A DNA stretch of 30,349 bases from a virus. The position numbers and the translations under genes were made by a program. Position 1 is the stretch's first letter, and each line of letters starts with the position of its first letter. Below, piece by piece: positions 16,308 to 23,019 of this stretch. Location of the stretch: positions 1-30,349 of the IMG/VR virus record IMGVR_UViG_3300050033_000296, one strand, 5' to 3'. A model generated the notes under the pieces. The model did not search any database and was not told where the DNA came from. It saw only the letters and a list, made by a program, of their open reading frames with translations.

Positions 16308-17656
16308 CAGCGGTACCCGAACGCGCCGAGGCGAGGCTCGGACCGCTGCGTAGCGCTGGGGATGCTGCGTAGCCAAGCGGCCGTGCTGGAGTTCTCCATC
16401 ACGTCAGTCAGCGCCCAGACGAGCGCGTCCATGCGGTCTGGGGACGTCCCGGCGTCCTGCGTCCATTGCGTCATCTGGTCCTCAAGCTCCCTGTGCGGGC
16501 CGACGTGGTGAACGTGGCCCTGCCGGTAGAGCGTGGCGATCGGCTCGGCGCGGATCACCTTGCCCCGGGTGGCCGAGACGAGCCGCACCGGGACGTGGGG
16601 GTCGACCGAGCGGATGGTGTGCTCGACCATCTCCCCGCCGTAGTTCTTCTCGGCGACGATCCGATCTGCCTTGAACTCGCGATAGGCGGCGATCGCTCGC
16701 TTGGCCCACTCTTCGGGGTGAAGCTGGCCGGAGCGGTCCGCCAGGACGTAGCCGTCGCCGTTGACCCCGCGGCCCGCAGCGACGATGCCGGTCTTGTCCC
16801 GTCCCCCGCCGGCCGGGTCCACCCCGATCACACAGCGGAGCAGCTCGGGGGCCTCGTCCACGCGGAGGGTATCGAGCTCCAGGAGCGTCCAGAGGGCTCC
16901 CTCGACATCGTCGATGAGCTCCCCGAAGATCTCCTGCCGCTCGTACCGGCTGCCAGCGTAGGTGGCCAGGACCTCCTCGGCGAAGGTGGGGGCCAGGTTG
17001 ATTAGGTTGTCATAGGTCGAGCCGGTGCTGAGCCGGGTGGTCGGCCGGCCGATAATCTTGCGGACCAGTGGGCGCGACCGGGGGGTGGTCGTGAAGACCA
17101 CGCGGGGCCGAGGGCCGAGCCGCAGACCGAGGAGGAGCAGGTCGAGCGTCTCTTCCTTCGTCCAGGAACCGACCTCGTCTCCCCAGCAGAACCAGTGCTG
17201 AGGACCGCGCAGCCGCTCTGGCTCGGTGGCGGGGAAGCCCCGAAGTATCGACCCGTTGGTCAGGGTCAGGGTCAGGTCGGTCTTGACCCAGCTCTTGACG
17301 TACTGGCGGGGGATGACGGCCAGGAGGCCACTCTCGCCCTCCACCATCGTCTCCCGGATGTCCGCGTAGGTGGGGCCTACCAGGCCGATGCGGGCCCCAG
17401 GGTACTCGTGCGCCCAATGGGCCACCGTCTCGGCGCCGGTCCGGGTCTTGCCCGTTCCTCGCCCGGCCATGTACAGCCAGGTGAGCCAGTCGCCTTCAGG
17501 CGGTAGCTGCTCCGGCCTCCTCGCCTCCAGCAGGCGCCACTTCGCCCGGCTCCGATCCCACAAGTCGGGGATAGACTTGATCGCCCGGGCCAAGTCGAGG
17601 AGTTCGGATTCGCTCGACGGCCGCGTCGATCTCGGCGTCAACGTCGCGGTCGCCAT
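16307..17656 (-). CDS. terL: Terminase large subunit
   Basis: 449 residues. Walker A is AGRGTGKT (64-71), Walker B ends in WGDE (D160, E161), and the coupling motif region is VVFTTTPRSRPL (~186-197). The nuclease domain has VIGVDPAGGG (D280), RIVAEKNYGG (E336) and DRMDALVWAL (D410), so both ATPase and RNase H-like nuclease sites look intact. It packages DNA into the prohead through the portal encoded immediately downstream. The first ~53 codons overlap the end of the small terminase gene in another frame; conserved sequence around residues 35-62 makes a much later start unlikely. Confidence 0.95.
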   Translation of the reverse strand: MATATLTPRSTRPSSESELLDLARAIKSIPDLWDRSRAKWRLLEARRPEQLPPEGDWLTWLYMAGRGTGKTRTGAETVAHWAHEYPGARIGLVGPTYADIRETMVEGESGLLAVIPRQYVKSWVKTDLTLTLTNGSILRGFPATEPERLRGPQHWFCWGDEVGSWTKEETLDLLLLGLRLGPRPRVVFTTTPRSRPLVRKIIGRPTTRLSTGSTYDNLINLAPTFAEEVLATYAGSRYERQEIFGELIDDVEGALWTLLELDTLRVDEAPELLRCVIGVDPAGGGRDKTGIVAAGRGVNGDGYVLADRSGQLHPEEWAKRAIAAYREFKADRIVAEKNYGGEMVEHTIRSVDPHVPVRLVSATRGKVIRAEPIATLYRQGHVHHVGPHRELEDQMTQWTQDAGTSPDRMDALVWALTDVMENSSTAAWLRSIPSATQRSEPRLGAFGYR

Positions 17657-18083
17657 TGTGTAGGGTGGCCTCCACGTCGAGCCTCTGCCGGTCGATCAAC
17701 GAGCCGTCAAGCTTGGCGATGTCCATCTCGATCTGCCGGAGCTGCCCGTACAACTGCCCGACGTTCAGGCTCTGGTTCCCGGTCGCCTCTAGCCTGGACC
17801 GGATCTCCCGGGCCAATTGGTTCAGGGCGTCGAGATGGATCTGGAGGGCGTCGGCCGCCTCATCCTTCGCCAACTCAATGCCGCGGGATAGGTCTTCCTT
17901 GACCGTGTCCGCGCTGATCTCCAGCGTAGCCGCGATCTCCAGGTAGGTCAGCTTCCGGGCTCGAAGCTCACGGACCTGGCCAATCCGGGCGAGGATAACC
18001 TGATCCTGCCGCCAAGCGATCGTATGGGAGCCGCCCTTCTGGCCGCTGTAGCCACGGGCTCTACCCGTCCGGTGGTTTGCCAT
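17496..18083 (-). CDS. Terminase small subunit-like DNA-binding protein
   Basis: 195 residues, ATG 18083 with a GAGAG ribosome-binding element. An N-terminal basic, Gly-rich tail precedes a helix-turn-helix (LRARKLTYLEIAATLEISAD then VKEDLSRGIEL), then a long helical segment (ALQIHLDALNQLAREIRSRL; QLRQIEMDIAKLDG) likely for oligomerisation. The C-terminus is Pro/Gly/Glu-rich. Small terminases recognise the packaging site and load the large subunit. It overlaps terL by 161 bp in a different frame, which is long for such overlaps. It has its own promoter-like sequence 53 bp upstream. Confidence 0.75.
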   Translation of the reverse strand: MANHRTGRARGYSGQKGGSHTIAWRQDQVILARIGQVRELRARKLTYLEIAATLEISADTVKEDLSRGIELAKDEAADALQIHLDALNQLAREIRSRLEATGNQSLNVGQLYGQLRQIEMDIAKLDGSLIDRQRLDVEATLHNGDRDVDAEIDAAVERIRTPRLGPGDQVYPRLVGSEPGEVAPAGGEEAGAATA

Positions 18084-18134
18084 CTCTCAGGTTAGCCGTG
18101 AGGGCGCAGGGACACGCATCCCAGAATCACCCCG

Positions 18135-18152
18135 AAGGATAGCACGTACGTT
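18135..18152. repeat. 18-bp promoter block, copy 1
   Basis: AAGGATAGCACGTACGTT, identical to 19044-19061. It covers the -10 and the palindrome ACGTACGT, so a regulator bound there could control both units together. Confidence 0.7.
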
Positions 18153-18163
18153 CGGGATTGCAA
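18136..18163 (-). promoter_or_regulatory. Promoter of the late packaging operon
   Basis: On the minus strand: TTGCAA (18163-18158), 16-nt spacer, then TATCCT (18141-18136) preceded by TGC, an extended -10. Predicted start near 18129 gives a 46-nt leader to the small terminase ATG. The spacer contains ACGTACGT, and an 18-bp block is shared with the promoter at 19045. Gap 18084-18196 holds nothing else that I recognise; a packaging site could be here. Confidence 0.55.
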
Positions 18164-18196
18164 ACCGATTCCTTGACGAAGTCAAGAGGACCCCGG

Positions 18197-19036
18197 TCAG
18201 GACTTGTGGAGGTGCGCCGCCAGGAAGCGGTCGGGCCGGAGCCGCGCACCGGCGGTCGAGCCGAGGGCGACCGCTGCGATCAGCAGAGCCCACATCCAGG
18301 GCGACCCTCCGCCACCAGCGGACGGGGGGGTTGTCGCCACCACCGCACCGGACAGCGACCCAACGTTAGACGGCGAGGGCGACGCCACCGGGGTGGCAGT
18401 GGGGCTGGCTGAGGGCGATGGGGACGGAGTGGTGGTCGGGGTGCTGGTCGGGGTGCCAACCGGGAGCGCCGTGCCCGTGGAGGGTGCCGTCTGCCCGCCA
18501 CTCGGGGTAGCGGTCGGACCTGCGGTGGATGTACCCGTCGGCGCGAGGGTTGGGCTAGGGGTTGGGGTTGGCGAGGGGGTGGCAGAGGGAGCCGCGGAGG
18601 GAGTCGCGGTCGGAACCACGCAGTCGTTCGGTGGAGGGACCGCGACCCGGGTGTCGCCGTTCATATCGTAGTGGTTGGGGCCGTCCTGGACGTACTCGGC
18701 CAGTTCGGCGGAGCCACCTGTGGGCCAGTCCAGGTTGGCCGTCCAGAGCACCAGGGTACCCCCCTGAGTGGTCGGCACCGCGAACGTCTGCGTGGAGATG
18801 AGGGCGCCGTTGTCGTCGACCCAGAGCGTGGCTGACAGGACCGCCTCATCGCCGCGGACGATGCCGGTGATCTCCGCCGTGACGGTGGACCCGGTGCAGC
18901 CGGTGGTCACGACGACGGCGGGGTTACTCGGGTCTGAGCCTCCGGCAAGGGCGACGGCCGCACCCCCAATGGTCACGGCGAGAGAGAGGGCCGCCCCCGC
19001 AGCCCAGCGCTTCACTCGGGACACTCCACCCATCAT
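18197..19036 (-). CDS. Secreted, stalked, membrane-anchored surface protein (moron candidate)
   Basis: 279 residues from ATG 19036 (MMGGVSRVKRWAAGAALSLA). The start has basic residues, a hydrophobic core and an Ala-Leu-Ala-Gly end, a signal peptide. Residues ~35-135 form a beta-rich extracellular domain with two Cys (TTGCTGSTV; PNDCVVP) that could pair. About 100 residues of Thr/Pro/Ser/Ala stalk follow (SATPSPTPTPSPTLAPTG). The C-terminus has a membrane span (SPWMWALLIAAVALGSTAG) and an Arg/Lys-rich tail; no LPxTG is seen. It has its own promoter inside a late-strand region and breaks the usual gene order, as lysogeny-expressed cargo does. Possible roles are superinfection exclusion or host-surface change; neither is shown by sequence. 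An upstream in-frame start at 19090 would cross the promoter. Confidence 0.72.
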   Translation of the reverse strand: MMGGVSRVKRWAAGAALSLAVTIGGAAVALAGGSDPSNPAVVVTTGCTGSTVTAEITGIVRGDEAVLSATLWVDDNGALISTQTFAVPTTQGGTLVLWTANLDWPTGGSAELAEYVQDGPNHYDMNGDTRVAVPPPNDCVVPTATPSAAPSATPSPTPTPSPTLAPTGTSTAGPTATPSGGQTAPSTGTALPVGTPTSTPTTTPSPSPSASPTATPVASPSPSNVGSLSGAVVATTPPSAGGGGSPWMWALLIAAVALGSTAGARLRPDRFLAAHLHKS

Positions 19037-19043
19037 CGCGTCA

Positions 19044-19061
19044 AAGGATAGCACGTACGTT
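19044..19061. repeat. 18-bp promoter block, copy 2
   Basis: Same 18 bases as 18135-18152, in the same orientation and the same position relative to the -10 of the surface-protein promoter. Confidence 0.7.
19045..19061 (-). promoter_or_regulatory. Promoter of the surface-protein gene, near-leaderless
   Basis: On the minus strand AACGTACGTGC runs into TATCCT (19050-19045), with TGC forming an extended -10. The predicted start near 19038 is 2 nt before the ATG at 19036, so the transcript would be essentially leaderless. The -35 is weak. The block AAGGATAGCACGTACGTT (19044-19061, plus-strand reading) is identical to 18135-18152. Confidence 0.5.
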
Positions 19062-19098
19062 AACCCTCCAGACGCTTCGCGCAGGTCCATGCGTGGCG

Positions 19099-19386
19099 CT
19101 AGGCTCCGTCGAGAGCACGGAGGAAGGCGCCGATCCTATGCGGCAGCACCAGTAGTGGCCCCTTGTGGAATTCGTCGGCCGCCTCCCTCAGCAGCGCCAC
19201 CGCCTCGTCCCGCTGGCGCTCCAGCCCCGCGAGGAGCGGCCACACGTCGGCCACCCGCACGGTGACGACGCGGCTGTGCGCGATCGGCCGAAGCTCGTCG
19301 ACAGTCAGCGGGGTGGGCTTGCTCTTCTCGGCGCGGAGAGCCTCCCCGATGGTTCGCCCCTGGGGGTCGCGGATGCTCTCATCCAT
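19099..19386 (-). CDS. Small protein after a start-associated repeat, unknown
   Basis: 95 residues from ATG 19386 (MDESIRDPQGRTIGEALRAE). The start is fixed by the repeat that ends a few bases upstream and carries GGGAGGAG as ribosome-binding site; a longer in-frame reading to 19497 lacks one. The C-terminal half is helical (LLAGLERQRDEAVALLREAA). Its heptad-like ERQRDEAVALL stretch resembles that of the neighbouring gene at 19379-19732. Function unknown. Confidence 0.62.
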   Translation of the reverse strand: MDESIRDPQGRTIGEALRAEKSKPTPLTVDELRPIAHSRVVTVRVADVWPLLAGLERQRDEAVALLREAADEFHKGPLLVLPHRIGAFLRALDGA

Positions 19387-19732
19387 GTGGCTCCTCCCGA
19401 TCTCTGCTACCCGGCTGGCTGTCAGCGAGGGCGCGGATGAACCTCTCGCGCCTTTCAAGCCAGGCGACCTGGCGCCCACTGAGCACGTCAGCCGCATAGT
19501 CCCCGAGCAGCGCCACCGCCTCGTCGCGCTCCAGTTCCGCGATTCGCCATAGCCGTTCGTAGTGTCCGATCAGCCCGTCCCGCTGGCGCGAGGCTTCAAA
19601 CAGGGCGTCCCGCTGCTCATCCCGTTCCTGGGTGCGCTGGCGGATCGTGGCGAGCAGACGCCGATCGGGGGCGTGATCTTGGCGCTCCAACTCCGCGATC
19701 TCCTCGTCGGTCAGCGGGATGAGATCAAGCAT
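19379..19732 (-). CDS. Helical protein, paralogue of the gene at 29571
   Basis: 117 residues from ATG 19732 (MLDLIPLTDEEIAELERQ). PLTDEEI and LATIRQRTQERDE are shared with the protein at 29571-29792. Its C-terminal SQPGSRDREEPHG resembles the end of the Gam-like protein at 29042-29578 because both genes end in the same DNA repeat. It is almost fully helical and charged (ERDEAVALLGDYAADVLSG), suggesting a coiled coil. It overlaps its neighbours by 8 bp on each side. The ribosome-binding site is weak. Function unknown; the paralogue lies in the early operon on the other strand. Confidence 0.68.
   Translation of the reverse strand: MLDLIPLTDEEIAELERQDHAPDRRLLATIRQRTQERDEQRDALFEASRQRDGLIGHYERLWRIAELERDEAVALLGDYAADVLSGRQVAWLERRERFIRALADSQPGSRDREEPHG
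19389..19418 (-). repeat. Start-associated repeat, minus-strand copy
   Basis: Thirty bases identical to 29536-29565, centred on CCGGGTAGCAGAGATC and ending in GGGAGGAGCC. It encodes the last residues (QPGSRDREEP) of the upstream gene and supplies the ribosome-binding site of the downstream gene. Confidence 0.85.
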
Positions 19733-20162
19733 CACGTTTCCCCCACCTAGCCTTCGCAGCCCTCCTGGCAGATTCACTCCGAGCTTCGGGGGTTAGGTTG
19801 CGAGCGCGAGACTGGCCCCCCTTGCGGCCGAGGGTGATCGCGGTTAGGCCTCCAGGCGGTAGTAGCAGATCGTAGTGATGGCGGCATAGTCCCATGCGGA
19901 TGGTTGCCTTGGCCCCTTCCAGTTCCACGGCGCTCGTGGCCTCTAGCCCCTCGACGAGGGCGTTGGGGCATTCCCGGATCGCACAGAGCCCTTGGGAATT
20001 GCGGAGCACCGGGAGCCCGATGCCTTGGTTTTGGATCTCGCTGACTACTGGTGCCAACGGACCGAACGGGACTCTCTGGGAGCACGTCGGACGGTGGAGC
20101 ACCGTACCGCGCGTCTCTCGGGCTCCGCACTCGGGGCAAGCCTTCGGGGTGGATTGCCTCAC
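19725..20162 (-). CDS. Cys/His-rich DNA-binding-like protein
   Basis: 145 residues from GTG 20162 (VRQSTPKACPECGARE), overlapping the upstream stop as GTGA. CPEC near residue 9 plus a later Cys, then CAIREC and GLCRHHYDLLL, suggest two metal sites. The C-terminus GRKGGQSRARNLTPEARSES followed by ARRAAKARWGK is a basic motif common in phage and host DNA-associated proteins (LTPEAR...ARRAAKARW). A nucleic-acid-binding role is inferred; no nuclease signature is complete. A longer reading to 20390 lies across the upstream gene and is rejected. Confidence 0.65.
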   Translation of the reverse strand: MRQSTPKACPECGARETRGTVLHRPTCSQRVPFGPLAPVVSEIQNQGIGLPVLRNSQGLCAIRECPNALVEGLEATSAVELEGAKATIRMGLCRHHYDLLLPPGGLTAITLGRKGGQSRARNLTPEARSESARRAAKARWGKRDA

Positions 20163-20410
20163 CGGCTCTCTTCCCAGATGGACCGCCATGCCTTCCGGTA
20201 CGGACCGGCGAGGAAGAGCGCCCCGATCACCAACAGGACCTCGTCGATCCCGAAGTCCGGGAACGGGACGGCCTTGATGGCGAACGCGGCGGCGAACATC
20301 CAGCGCAGCGGCTTCGGGAGCCGGGGGTCGGTGGCGAGCGCCTTCCCGAGGCGCATGGTCCTCGCGAAATGCCTGCGGGAATCTGCCCAACGGGTACGGA
20401 GATAATCCAT
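20159..20410 (-). CDS. DUF1232/YkvA-like small membrane protein
   Basis: 83 residues, ATG 20410 with GAAGGG just upstream. After a basic N-terminus (MDYLRTRWADSRRHFARTMR) comes LPKPLRWMFAAAFAIKAVPF then PDFGIDEVLLVIGALFLAG, the P-P-D-(x)-D/E-E pattern of DUF1232-like proteins, with two hydrophobic segments. The family is widespread and of unknown function. It ends in a basic/aromatic tail (PYRKAWRSIWEES). Confidence 0.62.
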   Translation of the reverse strand: MDYLRTRWADSRRHFARTMRLGKALATDPRLPKPLRWMFAAAFAIKAVPFPDFGIDEVLLVIGALFLAGPYRKAWRSIWEESR

Positions 20411-20456
20411 GCCCTTCAGGTTACCACCGATGCCTAGCGCTCCGCAAGGCTATAGG

Positions 20457-20960
20457 TCAGGCGGTCAGCCAGCCGTCCCCCAGGAAGTCCACCATCCCCT
20501 CGGCGCAGTCATCGAGGATCGCCAGCAGGGCACGGTCGATCGAGAAGGGGCGCCCAGGGGCGTCGCGGACCACCCGCCAGCGCTCCCCGTGGGCGTTGGT
20601 CAGCCAGAGGTCCCAGCGCCGTGGCCATCCTCGCTCCCGGCTGGCGGTGCGGGACAGCTGCGCGAGATCACCGAGAGGCTGCGGGAGAGAGCGCATCGCT
20701 CGCCAGAGGTCGGCCTGTGGGACCGCCATCCGGCCCACCCGGTCGCCCACCTCGCCCGAGCCACCCCCGCTGCTCCCCCAGCAGGCCGCCGGCGCCAGGC
20801 TCCGCAGGTAGGGGTTCCGCTCGTCGTCACGCTCCGGCGAGAGGCCAGCGGAGGGGTAGGCGTTCAGGTACGCCTTGCACCGTGCCTTGAGGACACTGCG
20901 TTGGTGCGCCTCCTGGGCAGAGACGCCGCCGGAGAGGACGGCGAGCGCAGCGACCGACAT
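20457..20960 (-). CDS. Unknown protein with hydrophobic N-terminus
   Basis: 167 residues, ATG 20960. The N-terminal MSVAALAVLSGGVSAQEAHQ could be a short signal peptide with an SAQ cleavage-like site, but lacks basic residues. The middle is Gly/Ser-rich (CWGSSGGGSGEVGDRVG). The C-terminal half has RRWDLWLTNAHGERWRVVRD, a WLTNxHG motif also found in the preceding gene (GIWLTNLHG). The ~46-bp gap to the next gene holds only that gene's ribosome-binding site. No family recognised. Confidence 0.55.
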   Translation of the reverse strand: MSVAALAVLSGGVSAQEAHQRSVLKARCKAYLNAYPSAGLSPERDDERNPYLRSLAPAACWGSSGGGSGEVGDRVGRMAVPQADLWRAMRSLPQPLGDLAQLSRTASRERGWPRRWDLWLTNAHGERWRVVRDAPGRPFSIDRALLAILDDCAEGMVDFLGDGWLTA

Positions 20961-20964
20961 CGGC

Positions 20965-21270
20965 TCAGGTGCCCGGCCGAAGGACGAACGGGTGTGCGCT
21001 GAGCTGCTGCCGGCGCCGCTCCTCCTCCTGCCGCTCTCGCTGTTCCTCGGGGCTCACGCCCTCGATCTCCGCCACCTCGGCGACGTTCTGGACGCTGGCG
21101 GGCGTCAGATAGTCCTCGAGGCCGTGGAGGTTCGTCAGCCAGATGCCGCGGTCCTCCTCGGCGGCGGCGATGATCGCCTCGACCACCTCCCGGGCCCGCT
21201 TCTTGGTGGCCACCTGGAGGCTCGGGCTGTTGGGTCGCATGACCGTAATGAGCGTCACCCGTTCCGGCAT
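20965..21270 (-). CDS. Small unknown protein with WLTNLHG motif
   Basis: 101 residues from ATG 21270 (MPERVTLITVMRPN); a GTG at 21291 is possible but neither has a good ribosome-binding site. A basic helix (ATKKRAREVVEAIIAAAEED) is followed by RGIWLTNLHGLEDYLTP and a long Glu/Arg/Gln helix (GVSPEEQRERQEEERRRQQL). The WLTNxHG stretch recurs in the next gene. It is first in the leftward gene set after the gene-free stretch next to the integrase. Confidence 0.58.
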   Translation of the reverse strand: MPERVTLITVMRPNSPSLQVATKKRAREVVEAIIAAAEEDRGIWLTNLHGLEDYLTPASVQNVAEVAEIEGVSPEEQRERQEEERRRQQLSAHPFVLRPGT

Positions 21271-21649
21271 CGCCCCGAGGCTACGAGCCACCGGCCGGCC
21301 GGCGCAAGCGCATTGCAGGAACTTCGCAGGCCCGCTACACTTCGAACCCGTGACCTATCGGTGGGGGCGTCGGTACGTTCGCCCCCTACATGCTGCGGAA
21401 GGGACGAAGGGCGGCGGAGAGGCCCTTTGCCAAGAACTCATCCGCCTGACCCCTTCATCCCCGGTCGGACGCTACCACGGTTGCGCCACTCCGGGATACG
21501 GGCACTCCGGCCCGCTACAACCCGGGTACTTCCTCCTGTTGCCCTTTGGGCCAGGGTGCGCCCATACTCACGCCGAGCCACCCGACCGGGGTGGTCGCCC
21601 TTTGCCGGGAAACCCTCCGAGGAGGATCCATTCAGTGCGCGTCGGTGTC
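21271..21649. other. Gene-free stretch beside integrase; likely attachment region
   Basis: About 380 bp with no convincing gene. It contains three copies of GCCCTTTG (21422, 21541, 21597), two copies of GGCCCGCTACA (21329-21339, 21509-21519), an inverted pair CCCCGGTCGG/CCGACCGGGG near 21464 and 21585, and a tRNA-arm-like string at 21341-21356. Clustered short repeats around a core next to an integrase gene are the layout of phage attachment sites. No clear promoter for the leftward gene at 21270 was found. Confidence 0.4.
21341..21356. other. Candidate attP core (tRNA-arm-like)
   Basis: TTCGAACCCGTGACCT; its complement AGGTCACGGGTTCGAA matches the variable-loop, T-stem and T-loop order of many tRNAs. 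The 3' half of the T stem is absent, so it is not a tRNA gene. It may be the region shared with a host tRNA attB. Confidence 0.25.
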
Positions 21650-22684
21650 CTACCTCACATGCCAAGCACGAAGCATCTCCTGATCGCTGACGTGAAGGTA
21701 CCTCTGCATCACCTGGAGATCGGCCCACCCGCCGGCGCGGCGGACGATCTCGGTCGGCACCCCGGCTGCGATGGCACGGGTCGCCCAGGTGTGGCGCAGC
21801 AGATGGGGCCAGACGCGGATCCCCGTCGCCGAACTGAGGCCCGAGACGACGCCCCAGATTGCCCCCGGGGACATGGGCTCGAACTCGCCGGCCACCTTGC
21901 GCTCGCGGAGCCAGAGGTGCCGCTCCCGACTGTCCGGAGCTACGGGTCGATCCCACTCGACGTACTGCTGGACAGCCTGCCAGAGCGGATCGTCCGGCAG
22001 CCCCAGCGGGGTGTAGCGATCCTTGCCGCCTTTCCCCAGGCGCACCCTGACCATGGCTTCCCCAACCTCGCCCGCGAGGTCGTCGAGGGTGACCGAGGCG
22101 CACTCGCTGAGCCGCAGGCCCGTCCCGAGCAGGAAGCGGACGATCATCCGATCCCGCGCGGTGCGCGCAGCTCGGAGGAGCCGCGTCACCTGGGCTTGGC
22201 TGAGGACCTCCGGGAGGGTCTTCGGGACGGTGGGGTTGCGGACCCGGAGGAGGGATGCCTCCTCCTCGGTCGCCCATCCCATCTCGATGCACCAGCGGGC
22301 GAATGCCTTGACCCGGGCAGTGACCGCCAGCAGGGAGCTCGGCTTGAGCCCATCCCGGCGGCCAGTGACCAGGAACTCGATGAGCGTCTCGCGCCCGAGG
22401 CACTCCGGCCAGGGCTCACCACCGCGAGCCTGAGCCAGCCGGGGACCGAGCAGCCAGCGCGCATATCCCCGCAGCGTCTCGGGCGATCGGTTGGCAGCGC
22501 GGCAGTTCTCCAGCCAGGCCTGGACCGCCTCATCCCAACACTTCGGCTTTTGTCCCCGTCCAGGCGCCGATACGACCATCGGCTGCCAACGGGCCGATCG
22601 CTGCACTTGTGCCGCGCTCGCCTCCCCCGGCGTGACGTACATCAGCCTGCCGGCCCTGGCGGTGAGCCAGGACACCGCGCTCAT
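21650..22684 (-). CDS. int: Tyrosine-family integrase
   Basis: 344 residues. An N-terminal SAM-like core-binding domain (CWDEAVQAWLENCRAANRSP then TLRGYARWLLG) is followed by the catalytic domain. R191 in LLGTGLRLSECA, K218 in LGKGGKDRYTPL, H294 and R297 in HLLRHTWATRA, W320 in AGGWADLQ replacing the second His, and Y329 in QRYLHVSD are present, so it looks active. It would integrate and excise the genome at attP, probably in the gap just downstream. The ATG at 22684 has no clear ribosome-binding site; starts at codon 15 (MYVTPGEAS) or 36 are possible. It is divergent from the early replication genes. Confidence 0.93.
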   Translation of the reverse strand: MSAVSWLTARAGRLMYVTPGEASAAQVQRSARWQPMVVSAPGRGQKPKCWDEAVQAWLENCRAANRSPETLRGYARWLLGPRLAQARGGEPWPECLGRETLIEFLVTGRRDGLKPSSLLAVTARVKAFARWCIEMGWATEEEASLLRVRNPTVPKTLPEVLSQAQVTRLLRAARTARDRMIVRFLLGTGLRLSECASVTLDDLAGEVGEAMVRVRLGKGGKDRYTPLGLPDDPLWQAVQQYVEWDRPVAPDSRERHLWLRERKVAGEFEPMSPGAIWGVVSGLSSATGIRVWPHLLRHTWATRAIAAGVPTEIVRRAGGWADLQVMQRYLHVSDQEMLRAWHVR

Positions 22685-22803
22685 GGCCCGGGTATTGATC
22701 CAGGACTTCGCCCACTACCCAAGGTCCCGAGGCGCATCCCCTTCGCGTCTGGTGGCCGAGGAGTTTGCGCTCACTCCGGCCCAGGTGTCAAGGGTTCGCC
22801 GTC
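22685..22803. promoter_or_regulatory. Divergent intergenic region, integrase versus replication operon
   Basis: 119 bp between integrase and the plus-strand replication genes. A perfect TTGACA lies on the minus strand (22791-22786), but the -10 at the right distance is poor. AAGGG at 22790-22794 can serve as ribosome-binding site for the plus gene at 22804. No convincing plus promoter was found. Confidence 0.3.
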
Positions 22804-23019
22804 ATGACGCGCCTGCGCGGTGCACGCGCCCGGGGCGCCGCGCTCGAGGTGGGGCGCTTCACCAAGGAGCACGGTGTGCCGCCGACCTACCTCCAACTCG
22901 CCGCGATGCTTCACTGCGGAGAACGGATGGCCTACTACCGGGCCGCCGACGCCGAGAAGCTCGGCCTCCTGGTCCGCGATCACGGGATGTGGCCCGTTGA
23001 GCGGGTGGGCGTGGCATGA
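22804..23019 (+). CDS. LexA-like winged-helix protein
   Basis: 71 residues from ATG 22804 (MTRLRGARARGAALEVGRFT). The stretch KEHGVPPTYLQLAAMLHC followed by YYRAADAEKLGLLVRD follows the LexA N-terminal pattern (G-PPT-xE/Q-A-xL, recognition helix, L-xLGLL). There is no protease domain. It probably binds DNA and may regulate the early operon or assist replication. It is first in the replication block and overlaps the next gene as ATGA. An in-frame start upstream at 22765 has no support. Confidence 0.62.
   Translation: MTRLRGARARGAALEVGRFTKEHGVPPTYLQLAAMLHCGERMAYYRAADAEKLGLLVRDHGMWPVERVGVA

Noticed and set aside
14547-16511. 654-codon plus-strand frame
   Set aside because: Antisense of the portal-MuF gene; no known motif and biased composition.
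21337-21380. A tRNA gene next to the integrase
   Set aside because: Only the variable loop and T-loop string are tRNA-like; the T stem does not close and no anticodon arm or acceptor is present.
22683-23000. Plus-strand frame starting MARVLIQDFAHYPRSRG with an HTH-like SPSRLVAEEFALTPAQVSRV
   Set aside because: Only the first ~40 codons look protein-like; the rest is the wrong frame of the LexA-like gene, and it lacks a ribosome-binding site. A frameshift link to 22804 is possible but unsupported.
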